Origin: Halopseudomonas xinjiangensis
Lineage (GTDB): Bacteria > Pseudomonadota > Gammaproteobacteria > Pseudomonadales > Pseudomonadaceae
Assembly: GCA_011050525.1 (NCBI GenBank)
Contig: DRFO01000011.1
Coordinates: 1-43,773, forward strand
DNA: 43,773 nucleotides
Direction of reading: 5' to 3'
Shown here: positions 37,975 to 43,773 of the stretch, piece after piece
How the letters are laid out: the number at the start of each line of letters is the position of its first letter
How positions within the stretch are numbered: the stretch's first letter is position 1
Translations under genes and position numbers: made by a program
Notes under the pieces: generated by a model
Seen by the model: the letters and a program-made list of their open reading frames with translations, nothing else
Database searches by the model: none
What the model was told of the DNA's origin: nothing

Positions 37975-38029
37975 ATTACGATAATGTAATTTTGACTTCA
38001 CTTTTATGACAGGTTCCTGGGCTTATATT
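37975..38029 (+). promoter_or_regulatory. CopR-type box and -10 of the DUF2790 gene
   Basis: ATTACG-ATAA-TGTAAT (37975-37990), one mismatch to the pattern, and TATATT (38024-38029) 33 bp further on. Confidence 0.65.
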
Positions 38030-38058
38030 GTCATCATTACCTTAAGGAGTGATGAGAT

Positions 38059-38391
38059 ATGAATAGCATGAGAACTATTGCCGCACTTTCCGTTATGGCC
38101 GTTTCTTCTTTTGCCATGGCAGATGGTACTACTGACCGCGTTTATGGCCGCATGATTCAAGCCAACGAAAAGGCCATGCAAGAGTATGCAATTGCTAATG
38201 GAAAGAACCCACCAGAGGTCGTACATTACCGTTATGGCATGAAGCTTGATATTGAAAAAGTTGTACACAGGACCTCTACTGATGGCAGCTGCGATGTGAT
38301 GCCCGCCCAAATGACATACGAAGATTCCAACGGTAATTTGACTACTCTTGAGTACCTGGCAGCCGGGACAAGTTGTCCAAGTAAGAGCTAA
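38059..38391 (+). CDS. DUF2790 small exported protein
   Basis: 110 residues with a signal peptide (VMAVSSFAMA, cleaved near 22). The mature part has the DUF2790 features: EYAIANGKNPPEVVHYRYGMKLDI, then a Cys-bounded C-terminal half (GSCDVMP, GTSCPSK). The family is common in Pseudomonas beside copper genes and its function is unknown. AAGGAG precedes the start. A copper box lies at 37975, so it is probably part of the CopR regulon. Confidence 0.88.
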   Translation: MNSMRTIAALSVMAVSSFAMADGTTDRVYGRMIQANEKAMQEYAIANGKNPPEVVHYRYGMKLDIEKVVHRTSTDGSCDVMPAQMTYEDSNGNLTTLEYLAAGTSCPSKS

Positions 38392-38429
38392 CAGGTTACA
38401 TCGCGTTGACTGAAATGTAATTTTCAAGC

Positions 38430-38830
38430 TACTTGAATGTTTTGGCAGGTGGAATTATGGCGCAAGCGCGCACGGTTAAGGCCAGCGCGCTTCGCATAGG
38501 CGCCGGACAATGATAAGCTGCCAATAACATGGGGACCACGCCGTCCAGGGTGCCCGCCAGTTGTTCCAGCTTTTGGCATTGCCGCCTGGATCTGCTCCAA
38601 CTCCTCCTTGGCGTGTTTGTGGATTTTCGAAATCCGCCGGATGAACCTCTCGGCGAAGTGATCCCGAGTTCGCGCCGCATCCAATAGATTAAGATTAGCG
38701 TGCAGCGTGCGGATTTTTCAGCTCGGCGACGTCCCGACGCAGATGCTTGGGCAGAGAAGCGGCGGATCTTGGCTGGTTGTGCCAGTCGACACACAGGGTA
38801 ACGGTATTGCTTCCGTAGGACCGTCATCGA
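38430..38830 (-). pseudogene. Decayed minus-strand gene, unidentified
   Basis: Coding-like stretches switch frame: LPKHLRRDVAELKNPHAAR in one frame, then ARTRDHFAERFIRRISKIHK and AKEELEQIQAAMP, then KLEQLAGTLDGVVPMLLAAY in another. Read together they form a continuous helical protein broken by at least two frameshifts. No family is recognised and no intact start is visible. It fills the gap between DUF2790 and copS. Confidence 0.4.
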
Positions 38831-38871
38831 CAATCGCGATGCATCTGGTCGTAGATTGCCTCTCTCGTTAA

Positions 38872-40248
38872 TCATTCTCGAACTGTCGGTAACTTTACCG
38901 TAAAAGTAGTAACGCCTTCTGCCGAGTGACAACCGATCGACCCCTTGTGCGCCTCCACGATCGAGCGAGTGATCGCCATCCCTAAGCCCGCATTCAAGGT
39001 GCTGCCCTCTCGTCTGGCTGTATCGATGCGGTAGAAACGATCAAACAGCTTGTCAATATGTTCGGGCGGGATCGTCGGGCCCTGATTGCTCACATTCAGT
39101 TGCACCCACTGGCCAGCTTGCGAGATATTGATGTCGATCGTAGTGCCCGCCTCCCCATAGCGAACCGCGTTCGACATCACGTTTGAGACTGCGCGGCGCA
39201 ACATAAGGTTGTCTCCGCTCACCTGCGTCGCACCGTTGCGGTGCATCGCGAGTCTTATTCCTTTCTCATCGGCAGCATACTCATAGTAGTCCAGCACGCT
39301 CGAAGCGATTGCAGCCAGGTCGTGATCCTCAAAATCGGGGGTGATCATGCCGTTGTCGGCTTTGGCGAGAAAAAGCATGTCGTCCACCATACGCGCCATC
39401 CGACGGAGCTCTTCAAGGGTCGAAAAGAGTATCTCCTTGTAGTCGGCATTTTCGCGATCCTTCATCAGCGCCACTTCAGTTTGCGTCAGCATGCTGTTGA
39501 GCGGGGTCCGCAGTTCATGCGCGATGTCAGCGGAAAAGCCCGATAGGCGTAGAAAGGACTGGTCCAGTCGTTCAAGCATTGCGTTGAAGTTATCAACGAG
39601 CTCGTGTAGCTCGGTTGGCACGGACTCGGTTGAGATGCGCGTGTCCAGACAGTTGGCAGTGATCGTGGAAGACGTCCTGGACAGCCTAGATATTGGTTTG
39701 AGCCCGCCGCGAATGAGGACGAAGCCAAGCGCACCACTGAGAATTGCGCTGACGACTAGCGTGTAGATGAACCATTGCCGGATCATTTCGAAGAAATGGG
39801 TGCGGTGCGTGACATTCAATGCTAGATGGATCGTCCTTCCTTCCTCGCCGCCCCATCCTTTGATCCGCTCGGTAATACCGCTGTAACGGTTGGGTCCAAC
39901 TTGAATCAGCCACTGGTCGTCTTGCCTGGGGCTTAGCGACAACGCCAGTTCTTCGGATAGGTTGTGATGTGAAGAGACGACCCGGTCCCCGACCATGATC
40001 GTGGCAGCGAAGCCAAACGAGGTATCGATCAGTCGATGTATGTCCGAGATCATATCGGGGTCAAGACTATTCCCGCGCGCCAGGATCATCTCCAGCGCAG
40101 AGACTTTGCCTTCAAGAACCTGTGCATCTTGTCGCTCGAAATGGAGGCGACAAAAATAGTCGAAGCTGATGGCGGCCAGGGTCAGTACTGCTGTCACCAC
40201 TATTACGAAAAGAAGCGCCATTCTGCCGCGTAGTGACAACCTGCTCAT
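38872..40248 (-). CDS. copS: Copper-sensing histidine kinase CopS
   Basis: 458 residues from ATG 40248 (AGAGGCAGG in front); the open frame continues upstream to 40287 without a better start. Spans at about 12-32 and 165-185 enclose a periplasmic sensor. HAMP region (GGLKPISRLSRTSSTITANC), phosphorylated His in SADIAHELRTPLNSM, N-box RRAVSNVMSNAVRYG, and ATP-lid regions NQGPTIPPEH and GLGMAITRSIV (the G1 box lacks the usual second Gly). Likely partner of copR at 37054, though the two are convergent instead of in one operon. Confidence 0.85.
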   Translation of the reverse strand: MSRLSLRGRMALLFVIVVTAVLTLAAISFDYFCRLHFERQDAQVLEGKVSALEMILARGNSLDPDMISDIHRLIDTSFGFAATIMVGDRVVSSHHNLSEELALSLSPRQDDQWLIQVGPNRYSGITERIKGWGGEEGRTIHLALNVTHRTHFFEMIRQWFIYTLVVSAILSGALGFVLIRGGLKPISRLSRTSSTITANCLDTRISTESVPTELHELVDNFNAMLERLDQSFLRLSGFSADIAHELRTPLNSMLTQTEVALMKDRENADYKEILFSTLEELRRMARMVDDMLFLAKADNGMITPDFEDHDLAAIASSVLDYYEYAADEKGIRLAMHRNGATQVSGDNLMLRRAVSNVMSNAVRYGEAGTTIDINISQAGQWVQLNVSNQGPTIPPEHIDKLFDRFYRIDTARREGSTLNAGLGMAITRSIVEAHKGSIGCHSAEGVTTFTVKLPTVRE

Positions 40249-40381
40249 CCTGCCTCTCTTGTGTCTAAAATGCACGCGAACGCGCATGTGGGTGACATGC
40301 TCCGCCCTTATTCAAACTTGGCCAGGCAGGTACGTCAAAAAGCTCTAGAGTTCTATGAAGCATTTGCTGTCGGAACACGTG

Positions 40382-40894
40382 TCATCTGCCGCCAAGCACC
40401 TGACGTCGCACGAACCATATTTGTAGTAAAGGCAGAACAACCCACTGGGCCAGTGGCGACAAACCGATACCAGTAAGGGGCAGCAAAGGCATCGCTTCGC
40501 TGTAAGTCCAGCGTTGCAGCGGGCCTGTTGCTAACACCTCGAAAACTACCGTAATCAAAAGCCCTGCGGCAATAAAGACGCCGACCGCAATGGGCTGCTT
40601 CTTCAAAAACCAGTATCGGGAACGTGCCACTATACTAGCCGTCCAGAATGCCACTAGCGATATCACAATATCGCCGGCGGTGGCTTTGGTACAGTGCAAG
40701 ATTACAGTGAAGTAATGAACCTCATCGAAGCCTGCAAACAGGGGTAGCTGCAGCAGCTCCCAAACAAAATGCAGAAGGAAAGCGAAAATCGCGATGTGAA
40801 GCTCGGGTGTGTTCAGCGCGGCATTCTTGGTGATAAAAGTCTCTCCGACCGTGAACGAAGACATGCCTGTAGCTACCTGACTGAGCGTAGCCAA
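40382..40894 (-). CDS. Multi-span membrane protein, unknown function
   Basis: 170 residues (a start at the internal ATG 40864 would give 160). About four hydrophobic segments: ELHIAIFAFLLHFVWELLQL, TAGDIVISLVAFWTASIV, IAVGVFIAAGLLITVVFEVL, and GLSPLAQWVVLPLLQIWFV. His/Trp/Glu in the first span (HFVWE) are notable. No family recognised. It lies between a terminator (40917-40945) and copS. Confidence 0.7.
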   Translation of the reverse strand: MATLSQVATGMSSFTVGETFITKNAALNTPELHIAIFAFLLHFVWELLQLPLFAGFDEVHYFTVILHCTKATAGDIVISLVAFWTASIVARSRYWFLKKQPIAVGVFIAAGLLITVVFEVLATGPLQRWTYSEAMPLLPLTGIGLSPLAQWVVLPLLQIWFVRRQVLGGR

Positions 40895-40916
40895 GCCGTT
40901 GTCTTTATCATAGCCG

Positions 40917-40947
40917 AAAAAAGGAGGGGGCTCGGCGTGGAGCCCTC
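40917..40947 (-). terminator. Intrinsic terminator (minus strand)
   Basis: GGGCTC and GAGCCC arms (40945-40940 with 40933-40928 on the minus strand) around a 6-nt loop, followed after CCTCC by six Ts (40922-40917). It ends the Met-rich gene's transcript. Confidence 0.8.
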
Positions 40948-40971
40948 ACTTCTTTCGAGGTGCCGTCGGTA

Positions 40972-41211
40972 TTACTCGGTGGTTTGCTGCTTCTGCATGG
41001 CATCCATCATCTCACGGCAATCCTTCATCATCTGGCGCATTTCGGACATCATGTTTTCATCCATCATCATGCCTTCATCCATCATCATGCCGCCCATCAT
41101 ATGCTGCTTGTTTCCTTTTTCAGTCTCCTCCGTTGCGGCCGAGACGGCGACACTGGCGCCGCTTGTTACTAGGGCGGCCAACAGAATGCTATAGGTCGTT
41201 TTACGCATCAT
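40972..41211 (-). CDS. Small exported Met-rich protein
   Basis: 79 residues from ATG 41211 (GAGGTAAAG upstream). Signal peptide ending near AVSAAT. The mature part is dominated by Met, Asp and Glu: HMMGGMMMDEGMMMDENMM, then EMRQMMKDCREMMDAMQ with a single Cys. Met clusters of this kind bind Cu(I). Second or third gene of the small-protein operon 41716 to 40972, ended by the terminator at 40917. Confidence 0.8.
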   Translation of the reverse strand: MMRKTTYSILLAALVTSGASVAVSAATEETEKGNKQHMMGGMMMDEGMMMDENMMSEMRQMMKDCREMMDAMQKQQTTE

Positions 41212-41221
41212 TTTCTTTACC

Positions 41222-41473
41222 TCATTCAGGGTTTTGTACGTTAGATGATTCGACAACAGGCGCGGCCTGCTGTTCGCCTTTCTTGCCCTTTCCAGGTTTC
41301 ATGCAGACGGCCAACATCAACAAACAGGGCAAAAACAGCAGGAGGCTAGGCAAGGAGCTTATGAATAGCTCCTTGTTTAGGTTCAGCAGGACGAAGCTGA
41401 CACCTGCCACCATTATCCCCGTCGTCAACGGACGCCGGATCAGTAAATCGCGCCCTTTCACATACAAGTTCAT
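41222..41473 (-). CDS. Small membrane protein (DUF2933-like)
   Basis: 83 residues: an amphipathic start (YVKGRDLLIRRPLTTG), two hydrophobic spans (IMVAGVSFVLLNL and ISSLPSLLLFLPCLLMLAVCM, the second with two Cys) and a Lys/Glu-rich tail. The LPCLLMLAVCM pattern resembles DUF2933 proteins of metal clusters. It ends 10 bp before the Met-rich gene, so they are co-transcribed. Confidence 0.65.
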   Translation of the reverse strand: MNLYVKGRDLLIRRPLTTGIMVAGVSFVLLNLNKELFISSLPSLLLFLPCLLMLAVCMKPGKGKKGEQQAAPVVESSNVQNPE

Positions 41474-41536
41474 CTCTGACTCCCACTATTACCAATGGGC
41501 GTTCAGCCCGTTGCTTGGTGTGACTAGGCGCAGTGC

Positions 41537-41716
41537 TCACTCTTGGTTTGCTTCCCGACTAACTTGCGGGCTTTGCTGCAGTGACTCCTGCAACATTTTA
41601 GGTGCCTGGGCACGAGGTACGTTGGTCAGTGCATAATCACTACCGTCTTCTGCCATCGCTACCGAAGAGGCGAACGCCAGAACTAGCGGAATAATCACTT
41701 TGGTTAGTTTGTTCAT
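41537..41716 (-). CDS. Small exported protein, probably copper-induced
   Basis: 59 residues from ATG 41716; the open frame reaches 41785 but that part contains the promoter. Signal peptide (VIIPLVLAFASSVAMA) and a short mature part beginning EDGSDYALTNVPRAQAPK. The AEDGS start of the mature region matches the 84-residue exported protein at 24987. A CopR-type box lies upstream. No Cys, few Met; function unknown. Confidence 0.7.
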   Translation of the reverse strand: MNKLTKVIIPLVLAFASSVAMAEDGSDYALTNVPRAQAPKMLQESLQQSPQVSREANQE

Positions 41717-41744
41717 TTGACACCTCACTGTTGGGAATGTCTGT

Positions 41745-41799
41745 AGAGTAACGGAGTGAGGCTGACGACAAGCTGATGACATCATTACAGTTTCGTAAT
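41745..41799 (-). promoter_or_regulatory. CopR-type box and -10 of the small exported gene
   Basis: ATTACA-GTTT-CGTAAT on the plus strand (41784-41799). On the minus strand TACTCT (41750-41745) lies 33 bp away. The box could also act on the plus-strand CcdA-like gene at 41932, with a weak TAGGTA 30 bp away. Confidence 0.6.
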
Positions 41800-41931
41800 G
41801 TCAGGCCATATGGCTCTAGCACGGCAAAGTAGGTAGCATCGCCGTGCTAGAGCTTTGCGGCCAAAGTGACAACAAGTTATGCCTTGGTCCTTCGGCCGAT
41901 CATGACTTCATTATTTTAGGAAGCGATTCCA

Positions 41932-42654
41932 TTGGATTCTCTCTCTTCTATCGGCCTGCTTGGCGCGTTTGCTGGTGGTCTAATATCCTTTTTTTCACCG
42001 TGTACTTTGCCGCTCTTGCCTGGCTACCTTTCCGTCGTCACGGGAGGCAGCGTCAACAAACGGGACAAGAAGATCGAAGCATTGATACTCAGCGTCTTCT
42101 TTGTCACTGGGTTCACGCTCGTGTTCATGATTTTGGGGCTGGGTGCCAGCTCACTCAGCCAGTTGCTTCGGGGCTATCGCGAGGAGCTCAACTGGGTTAC
42201 GGGGTCGGTAACGATTCTGCTGGGGATATTTATGACCGGCCTGTTTAACGTGCCGATTTTCCAGCGTACGTTGCAATTCAGCCCTCGTTTCCGAGGTGGA
42301 TCGCCGCTGTCAGCTACGGTTTTTGGCGTCTCGTTCGCCATCGGGTGGACGCCCTGTATCGGCCCCATTCTCGGAGCAATTCTAATGGCGACCTCCAATG
42401 CGGCCGATGCGAAGCATGGAATGGTTTATTTAGGAATGTATTCAGCCGGCATGGCGTTGCCCTTTTTGGCTAGCACGCTTTGTATCAATAGCTTTAGCCG
42501 CCATAGCAAAAAGCTTGGAAAATTCAGCGCTTACATTCGGCCGGTCGCAGGTACAACGCTGATCATCATGGGAGTAGTGATCGTCTCGGGCACTCTGACG
42601 CGTCTCGCTGGCTTCATGGTTGAGCTATTCCCCTCCCTAGCGACCCTAGGATAA
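41932..42654 (+). CDS. CcdA/DsbD-type thiol-disulfide membrane protein
   Basis: 240 residues from TTG 41932, with AGGAAG 8 bp upstream. Six hydrophobic spans; the paired redox Cys are in FFSPCTLPLLPGYL (span 1) and GWTPCIGPILGA (span 4), the CcdA signature. It passes electrons from cytoplasmic thioredoxin to periplasmic thiols, needed for heme attachment to cytochromes c or to keep copper-binding Cys reduced. The two cytochromes c and the DUF411 protein in this island are plausible clients. Confidence 0.9.
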   Translation: MDSLSSIGLLGAFAGGLISFFSPCTLPLLPGYLSVVTGGSVNKRDKKIEALILSVFFVTGFTLVFMILGLGASSLSQLLRGYREELNWVTGSVTILLGIFMTGLFNVPIFQRTLQFSPRFRGGSPLSATVFGVSFAIGWTPCIGPILGAILMATSNAADAKHGMVYLGMYSAGMALPFLASTLCINSFSRHSKKLGKFSAYIRPVAGTTLIIMGVVIVSGTLTRLAGFMVELFPSLATLG

Positions 42655-42989
42655 GGAGTTCAGCTCGTTCACATACGGCTCAGGTATACCGAAATCACCG
42701 TCAGCTTTGAGCCGATTGTGGCAGTTCTCAAATAACTGGCTGAAAAAGTTAGGCTAGCCAATAGATATGCCGTCGGGAAGGCGCGGTTTGGGGGCTATCA
42801 ACCGAAACCCTAATCCTCTTCACTCCTCCGAAGCCTGATGACAACCAAGTCCTGATCTCTGCAAAGCGCCCCAGCATCGCTACGCAAATAAAGCGCCAAC
42901 TCGCCAGGGCTGGCATCAGAGCGATGCCAACGTATTGCAGCGAAGCAATTTGACAGCCGACTTGATGGGCTGCCAACAATAACTGATCG
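42655..42989. other. Gene-free stretch before the peroxiredoxin
   Basis: 335 bp with no supported gene. A minus-strand frame across it runs into the peroxiredoxin in another frame and is a shadow. AATAAC/GTTATT around TGATC near 42979-42995 might be a weak terminator for the peroxiredoxin. Confidence 0.4.
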
Positions 42990-43622
42990 TTATTTGGGCT
43001 GACGCACAACACGTAGATAGGGTGTTTTCTCGTCCCAACCCTCGGGGAAACGCTCCTTAGCCTCCTCATTTGAGACGGAGGGCGCGATGATGACGTCTTC
43101 GCCGGTCTGCCAGTTTACCGGGGTCGCCACCTTGTGTGCGTCGGTGAGCTGGAGCGAGTCTATAACGCGTACGATTTCGTCTATATTGCGTCCTGTACTC
43201 GGTGGGTAGGTCAACATCAAACGTATTTTTTTGCTGGGATCGATAATGAAAACGGTCCGCACCGTTACTTTGGGATCCGCTTTGGGATGAATCATCCCGT
43301 AAAGCTCAGCGACCACTTGGTCCTCGTCGGCTATTAGCGGGTAATTGAGATCTGTGCCCTGGGTTGCTTCGATGTCCTTGGCCCAACCGGTATGTGACTC
43401 CAATGGATCGACGGACACACCGATCAACTTGACGCCGCGCTTGTCAAATTCACTCTTACGCTTGGCGAACGCGCCAAGCTCCGTTGTGCAGACAGGCGTA
43501 TAGTCAGCAGGGTGGGAAAACAATACGGCCCAGCTATCGCCGAGCCACTCGTGGAAACTGAGGGTTCCTTCCGTTGAGTCAACCGTGAAGTCAGGGGCTA
43601 TTTCTCCAAGCTGTAGGGTCAT
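42990..43622 (-). CDS. 1-Cys peroxiredoxin (Prx6/LsfA type)
   Basis: 210 residues from ATG 43622 (MTLQLGEIAPDF). The catalytic motif PADYTPVCTTELGAF and the long C-terminal domain (VATPVNWQTGEDVIIAPSVS, then TPYLRVVRQPK) identify a Prx6-type enzyme that reduces peroxides. The open frame extends upstream but that part is IS sequence. The IS left end lies only 7 bp before the ATG, so the original ribosome site and promoter have been displaced. Confidence 0.93.
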   Translation of the reverse strand: MTLQLGEIAPDFTVDSTEGTLSFHEWLGDSWAVLFSHPADYTPVCTTELGAFAKRKSEFDKRGVKLIGVSVDPLESHTGWAKDIEATQGTDLNYPLIADEDQVVAELYGMIHPKADPKVTVRTVFIIDPSKKIRLMLTYPPSTGRNIDEIVRVIDSLQLTDAHKVATPVNWQTGEDVIIAPSVSNEEAKERFPEGWDEKTPYLRVVRQPK

Positions 43623-43629
43623 AACAAGC

Positions 43630-43773
43630 TGAATCACACCGGGTTTCGTGGAGGCCTCAACTCTTGAGAGAATGAGGCATGAAGAAATCCAATAGCTATT
43701 CCCCCGAAGTCCGTGAACGCGCCGTACGCATGGTTCTGGAGAACCTGAAGGACTACCCATCCGAATGGGCAGC
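43630..43773 (+). mobile_element. Left end of an IS3-family insertion sequence (partial)
   Basis: TGAATCACACCGGGTTTCGT at 43630-43649 resembles the terminal inverted repeat of IS3-family elements (TGAAC..CCCCGGG type), and the transposase gene begins at 43679. The right end is outside the window. Confidence 0.7.
43679..43773 (+). CDS. IS3-family transposase OrfA (5' part only)
   Basis: From ATG 43679 the frame reads [20 protein letters not shown], continues [11 protein letters not shown] and runs off the window. This is the start of OrfA, the helix-turn-helix subunit of IS3-family transposases. GAGAGAATGAGGC precedes the start. It is a different IS3 subgroup from the relic at 37761-37854. 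Confidence 0.85.
   Translation, partial: MKKSNSYSPEVRERAVRMVLENLKDYPSEWA

Noticed and set aside
38406..38421. Ninth copper box after the DUF2790 gene
   Set aside because: Only the right half (TGTAAT) matches. The left half (TTGACT) does not, and no gene starts nearby in a suitable place.
42749..43069. 106-residue minus-strand ORF before the peroxiredoxin end
   Set aside because: Its first third is the peroxiredoxin gene in another frame and the rest has no domain or start signal.

Overview
The window looks like an accessory, plasmid-type segment from a Pseudomonas or close relative. It carries a replication module, part of a conjugation apparatus and a toxin-antitoxin pair. These are followed by a long metal-resistance island with an OprD-family porin and a DUF2790 protein, both typical of Pseudomonas. 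No core housekeeping genes or rRNA/tRNA genes are visible.

Layout. 1-4,000: the tail of a type IV secretion (conjugation) operon, with a VirB9 C-terminal domain, VirB10, a PilL-N-like exported protein, a VirB7-like lipoprotein, a lytic transglycosylase and a small exported protein. 4,000-6,200: a plasmid replicon. Two small paralogous genes precede a repA gene that has an antisense-RNA and leader-peptide copy-control region resembling IncFII/IncI plasmids, and a structured, possibly origin-containing gap follows. 6,200-8,400: a RES-Xre toxin-antitoxin pair and small orphan genes. 8,600-13,300: a mercury operon (merR, divergent merT-merP-merF(broken)-merA), then a MerA-like flavoprotein disulfide reductase whose upstream region holds a second mer-like operator. 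13,400-14,120: a serine recombinase and its probable res site. 14,300-15,800: an OprD-type porin with a CopR-type box.

15,800-25,350 (mostly minus strand): a czc-type efflux block (CDF, RND pump, adaptor, outer-membrane channel) with its own sensor kinase and response regulator, then a tiny exported protein. 25,550-26,530: a lone EgtD-like histidine methyltransferase. 26,700-36,900: a copper block with two copAB systems back to back. The minus-strand set also has two cytochromes c, a DUF305 membrane protein, a DUF411 protein, a lipoprotein and a Met/His-rich periplasmic protein. The plus-strand set ends with a 19-cysteine four-helix copper-storage protein. 37,000-42,700: a separated copR/copS pair, DUF2790, more small exported or Met-rich proteins and a CcdA-like thiol-disulfide membrane protein. 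43,000-end: a 1-Cys peroxiredoxin with an IS3-family element inserted just upstream of its start.

The parts appear to be tied together by a repeated operator, ATTACA-N4-TGTAAT or close variants. It lies 30-33 bp upstream of a possible -10 element at most sites, which fits binding by a CopR/CusR-type regulator. The most unusual finding is a pair of homologous structured RNA elements at 24910-24976 and 33331-33392, both minus strand. Each has a hairpin exposing CUCCUUCAA followed by a GGCGCC terminator with eight U residues. They look like copper-induced small RNAs or 3'-UTR-derived RNAs. Everything here comes from reading sequence. No database searches or folding programs were run.
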